Source: Gaiellasilicea sp963802765
GTDB lineage: Bacteria; Actinomycetota; Thermoleophilia; Gaiellales; Gaiellaceae
Reading direction: 5' to 3'
DNA: 64,000 bases
NCBI GenBank assembly: GCA_963802765.1
Contig: CAWDJZ010000013.1
Location: 124,001 to 188,000, forward strand
The translations under genes were made by a program, and so were the position numbers. Under the pieces are notes generated by a model, which was not told the origin of the DNA, searched no databases, and saw only the letters and a list, made by a program, of their open reading frames with translations. Within the stretch, counting starts at the first letter, position 1. Every line of letters begins with the position of its first letter. Below, piece by piece: positions 61,315-64,000 of the stretch.

Positions 61315-62174
61315 AGGGCGCCTATGTGATGAACCTCGGCCTCGTCCCCTACAACGAGGCCTGGGAGCTGCAGCACTCCATTGCGGGGGCGGTCTCGCAA
61401 GGGGCGATCCCCGACACGATCCTCGTGCTCGAGCACCCGCCGACCGTGACCACGGGCCGGCGCACGGAGGCCTCCGAGCTCCACATCCCGGAAGGGGCCG
61501 AGGTCGAGGTGGTCGAGACCGACCGTGGCGGCAAGTCGACCTACCACGGGCCGGGGCAGCTCGTGTGCTACCCGATCTTCGACCTGAACCGGCACGGGCT
61601 GGACGTGAAGCGCTATTGCCGCGACCTCGAGGAGGCGCTGGTCCGAACGCTTGCAGCGTTCGGACTAGAAGGGCAACGGATCGAAGGGCTGACCGGCGTC
61701 TGGCTGACCAGGGCACCCGCCGTTCCTGGCGCGCCGCTGGCAAGCGTCCCGAGGGGGGACAGTGCGCTAGCACGGCCCCCCGAGGAGAGCGCAGTCCAGC
61801 GGCGCGAGCGCTCGGCGGAGCCGGGCTCCGCCCGGCGGGAGCCGAGCGCGGCCAGGGGCGGCGGGCCGCCGCGGAAGATCGCGAGCATCGGGATCCACAT
61901 CTCGAAATGGATCACCACCCACGGCTACGCGCTCAACGTCGATCTCGACCCGGCGCCGTTCACGCAGTGGATCACCGCGTGCGGGCTCGAGGACGCGGCG
62001 TTCACGACGATCGCGAAGGAGCTCGGCCGCCCGGTCACCGTCGACGAGGTGCGCGTACCCGCGCTCGCGGCGCTCGCCGAGGTGTTCGAGCTCGAGCTGG
62101 AGGAGCTCCCCGCCGACGCCGGCCACGGCCTCTGGCCGCAGCCCGTGCACGGGCAGCTGGCGGCCCGCCGCTAG
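61311..62174 (+). CDS. lipB: Octanoyltransferase LipB with internal repeat insertion
   Basis: Transfers octanoyl from ACP to lipoyl domains, such as those of the two E2 proteins here. 287 aa versus about 210-235 usually. Motifs: LVLEHPPTVTTGRR, TDRGGKSTYHGPGQLVCYPI and KIASIGIHISKWITTHGYAL (catalytic Lys) with ITACGLEDAAF (catalytic Cys). Residues ~134-187 are an extra Pro/Arg/Ala stretch that includes the peptide encoded by the 34-bp repeat (61812-61845). The insertion preserves the frame. ATG 61311. Confidence 0.95.
   Translation: MKGAYVMNLGLVPYNEAWELQHSIAGAVSQGAIPDTILVLEHPPTVTTGRRTEASELHIPEGAEVEVVETDRGGKSTYHGPGQLVCYPIFDLNRHGLDVKRYCRDLEEALVRTLAAFGLEGQRIEGLTGVWLTRAPAVPGAPLASVPRGDSALARPPEESAVQRRERSAEPGSARREPSAARGGGPPRKIASIGIHISKWITTHGYALNVDLDPAPFTQWITACGLEDAAFTTIAKELGRPVTVDEVRVPALAALAEVFELELEELPADAGHGLWPQPVHGQLAARR
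61812..61845. repeat. 34-bp palindromic repeat, copy 2, inside lipB
   Basis: Identical over 34 bases to 15621-15654. Translated in frame as SAEPGSARREPS. It lies in a segment absent from other LipB proteins, between the substrate domain and the KIASIG motif. Confidence 0.75.
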
Positions 62175-62177
62175 GGT
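62172..62177 (+). promoter_or_regulatory. Leaderless -10 box of lipA
   Basis: TAGGGT, 7 nt before ATG 62185, overlapping the lipB stop (CTAGGGT). Supports ATG 62185 over GTG 62176. Confidence 0.5.
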
Positions 62178-62184
62178 GCGCGTG

Positions 62185-63105
62185 ATGGAGACGTCGCTTC
62201 CCGTCGCCGAGCGGCCGCGCCGGCCGGAGTGGATGAAGGTCCGCGCGCCGAGCGCCGACTCGCGCTACTTCGACGTCAAGAAGCTCCTGCACGGCCTCTC
62301 GCTGCACACGGTCTGCGAGGAGGCCCGCTGCCCCAACATCTCCGAGTGCTGGGGACGGGGCACAGCGACCTTCCAGATCCTCGGCGAGACGTGCACCCGC
62401 GCCTGCCGCTACTGCTACGTGCACTCGGGCAAGCCCGAGCACGCCCCCGACCCACTGGAGCCGCTCCGCGTCGGCCAGGCGGCTGCCCAGATGCGGCTCA
62501 AGCACGTGGTCGTCACGTCGGTCGACCGGGACGACGTCCCCGACCGGGGCGCCGGCCACTTCGCGGCGACGATCCGGGCGATCAAGGCGAAGCTGCCCGA
62601 GTCGAGCGTCGAGGTGCTGACGCCGGACTTCCTCGACGTCGAGGAGGAGGCGCTGCGCACCGTCCTCGCGGCGCGCCCCGAGGTCTTCAACCACAACATC
62701 GAGACGGTCCGCCGCCTGCACCGGCGGATGCGGGGGGCGAAGGCGAGCTACGACAAGGCTCTCTGGCTGCTCCGCCGGGCCAAGGAGCTCGCGGACTACT
62801 CCGTGCTGACGAAGTCCGGGATCATCGTCGGCCTCGGTGAGACGAACGACGAGGTCGTCGAGACGATGCGCGATCTCCGCGCGCACGGCGTCGACGTCGT
62901 CACGATCGGCCAGTACCTGCAGCCGAGCCCGAAGCACGCCCTCATCGACCGCTGGGTTCACCCGGACGAGTTCCGGTGGCTGCGCGAGCAGGGCGAGGCG
63001 CTGGGCTTCGGCTCCGTCTTCGCCGGCCCGCTCGTCCGCTCGAGCTACCGGGCCGATGAGCAGCGCCACGCCGCGACAACGGGCCGCGGCGCGATTTCCT
63101 ACTGA
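62185..63105 (+). CDS. lipA: Lipoyl synthase
   Basis: Radical-SAM lipoyl synthase, 306 aa, inserting two sulfurs into octanoylated lipoyl domains. N-terminal auxiliary cluster CEEARCPNISEC (C-x4-C-x5-C), radical-SAM CTRACRYCYV (CxxxCxxC), and C-terminal RSSYRADE with the Ser ligand of the auxiliary cluster. Next to lipB and close to the E2 gene, forming a lipoate supply unit. ATG 62185 chosen from the leaderless spacing. Confidence 0.96.
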   Translation: METSLPVAERPRRPEWMKVRAPSADSRYFDVKKLLHGLSLHTVCEEARCPNISECWGRGTATFQILGETCTRACRYCYVHSGKPEHAPDPLEPLRVGQAAAQMRLKHVVVTSVDRDDVPDRGAGHFAATIRAIKAKLPESSVEVLTPDFLDVEEEALRTVLAARPEVFNHNIETVRRLHRRMRGAKASYDKALWLLRRAKELADYSVLTKSGIIVGLGETNDEVVETMRDLRAHGVDVVTIGQYLQPSPKHALIDRWVHPDEFRWLREQGEALGFGSVFAGPLVRSSYRADEQRHAATTGRGAISY

Positions 63106-63177
63106 TTCCTACCGAACCCCCCTTTTGCGGGGTGCGCTGTGGGTACGAGTGGTGGCTTGATGTGGGTAGGAGAACGC

Positions 63178-63603
63178 ATGCGCGCCACACTTGCCGTTGG
63201 TCTCGCCATCTCGATCCTCGCTCTTGCACTCCCCGCGTGGGGAGCGAAGCCGCGTCCCGCGACGCTGAAGCTCAACTCGGTCGCGCCGCTCGTCGTCAAG
63301 GGCAGCGGCTTCCGGCCGCGCGAAGCGGTCCTCCTCACCGCCACGATCGGAAACAGGCGGCGCTTCGCCGGCCCGATCGCCCGCGCGGACGGCACCTTCG
63401 TCGGCCGCTTCAACGTCCGGATCACGAGCTGCACGAACCTGACGGTGCGCGCGATCGGCGGTCGCGGCAGCCGCGCGACCCTGAAGGCGAGGGCGGCGTG
63501 CGAGTCGGAGCGGCCGAACCCGCCCAAGCCGCCGGCGACCCAGACAGAGCGGGGGCCCGCTGAGGAGCCCCCGCCACATCCGGTCAAGCCGAAGAAGGGC
63601 TAG
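63178..63603 (+). CDS. Small secreted protein
   Basis: 141 aa with an N-terminal signal peptide MRATLAVGLAISILALALP and AWGA cleavage site; the mature part is a small beta-rich domain (LVVKGSGFRPREAVLLTATI, FAGPIARADGTFVGRFNVR) like an IPT/TIG fold, and ends in a Pro/Lys-rich tail. No enzyme family recognised. AGGAG lies 6 nt before ATG 63178. Stop interlocks with the fumarase stop (CTAG). Confidence 0.65.
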   Translation: MRATLAVGLAISILALALPAWGAKPRPATLKLNSVAPLVVKGSGFRPREAVLLTATIGNRRRFAGPIARADGTFVGRFNVRITSCTNLTVRAIGGRGSRATLKARAACESERPNPPKPPATQTERGPAEEPPPHPVKPKKG

Positions 63604-64000
63604 CCCTGTGTCGGCGCGTCGCCGTGCGGCTTCGCCATCTTGCGATAGTCGAGCGCCTCGTCCAGGATCGCGTCGTCCACGCCCTCGGCGCGCGCGACCT
63701 CGCGCAGCGACTGGCCCGACGCGGCCGCCTTCTTCACGATCTCCGTCGCCTTGTCGTAGCCGATGTACGGATTCAGCGCCGTCGCGGCAGAGAGCGTCAG
63801 CTCCGCATAGCGCTCGTTCTGCTCCCGGTTGGCCTCGATCCCGTCGACGCACTTCTCCGCGAGGAGCCGCGACGCCGAGGCGAGCAGCTGGATCGAGCCG
63901 AGCAGGTTGCGGGCCATCATCGGGACGAAGACGTTGAGCTCGAAGTGGCCCTGCAGGCCGCCGACCGCGATCGCCTGGTCGTTCCCGATCACCTGGGCAC
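63600..64000 (-). CDS. fumC: Class II fumarase, C-terminal part (runs off right edge)
   Basis: The last ~133 codons of fumarate hydratase class II: VIGNDQAIAVGGLQGHFELN, VFVPMMARNLLGSIQLLASA, NPYIGYDKATEIVKKAAASG. The catalytic SS-loop is outside the window. TCA-cycle enzyme converting fumarate to malate. An aspartase is a close alternative, but GLQGHFELN and the C-terminal helix pattern fit fumarase. Confidence 0.88.
   Translation of the reverse strand, partial: AQVIGNDQAIAVGGLQGHFELNVFVPMMARNLLGSIQLLASASRLLAEKCVDGIEANREQNERYAELTLSAATALNPYIGYDKATEIVKKAAASGQSLREVARAEGVDDAILDEALDYRKMAKPHGDAPTQG

Overview
The window is very GC-rich DNA with dense, overlapping genes, many GTG/TTG starts, TANNNT -10 boxes 6-8 nt before start codons (leaderless transcription), a futalosine-type menaquinone gene and a CIRCE-controlled groESL operon. 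This suggests a high-GC actinobacterium, most plausibly of the Thermoleophilia/Gaiellales type from an environmental assembly. That placement is inferred from gene content and style, not from a marker gene. About 27 genes or gene parts show single-base frameshifts, nearly all of the +1 (extra base) kind. The reading frames resume with good family matches on the other side, so most are probably sequencing insertions rather than pseudogenes. They are reported as single genes with the break marked.

Layout. 1-6.7 kb: a purine/urate degradation block with a three-subunit xanthine dehydrogenase (minus strand, left-truncated) divergent from an 8-oxoguanine deaminase, 5-hydroxyisourate hydrolase, OHCU decarboxylase, membrane urate oxidase PuuD and a DUF3830 protein. 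6.7-12 kb: a membrane class III nucleotide cyclase, an allantoate-amidohydrolase-like M20 enzyme, an MFS carrier and an aldehyde dehydrogenase. 12.7-19.6 kb: cupin, thiolase, MqnD, a DtxR/MntR regulator, an ornithine cyclodeaminase-like enzyme, a GlcD-like FAD oxidase and a DUF421 membrane protein. 20-25.4 kb: a broken GNAT gene, tRNA-Arg(GCG), YgfZ, a YedY/sulfite-oxidase-like molybdoenzyme, groEL-groES with CIRCE, a Nudix hydrolase and an ASCH protein.

25.5-50.5 kb looks like a large accessory catabolic region. It holds an exported amidohydrolase, an intradiol dioxygenase, an M24-fold enzyme, an acetoin-dehydrogenase-like E1/E2 operon with an embedded XRE-cupin regulator, a complete branched-chain-type ABC importer (liv), a permease pair, three tandem paralogous exported amidohydrolases, a second XRE-cupin regulator, a bicupin, a tartronate-semialdehyde-reductase-like enzyme and an SDR. 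The amidohydrolase at 25.7 kb and the triplet at 41.7-46.8 kb share a nearly identical promoter, so they are probably one regulon.

50.5-56.8 kb is a signalling-flavoured stretch: a receiver/thioredoxin-reductase-like flavoprotein overlapping a second membrane cyclase, a zinc-ribbon protein, a DHA2 drug exporter, and an operon of HEAT-repeat, cyclic-nucleotide-binding and LURP-one-like proteins. 56.9-64 kb is core metabolism: a second 2-oxoacid dehydrogenase E1alpha/E1beta/E2 set, a phosphotransferase, lipB and lipA for the lipoyl cofactor of both E2 proteins, a small secreted protein and the C-terminal end of fumarase. No rRNA, CRISPR array, insertion sequence or prophage was seen.
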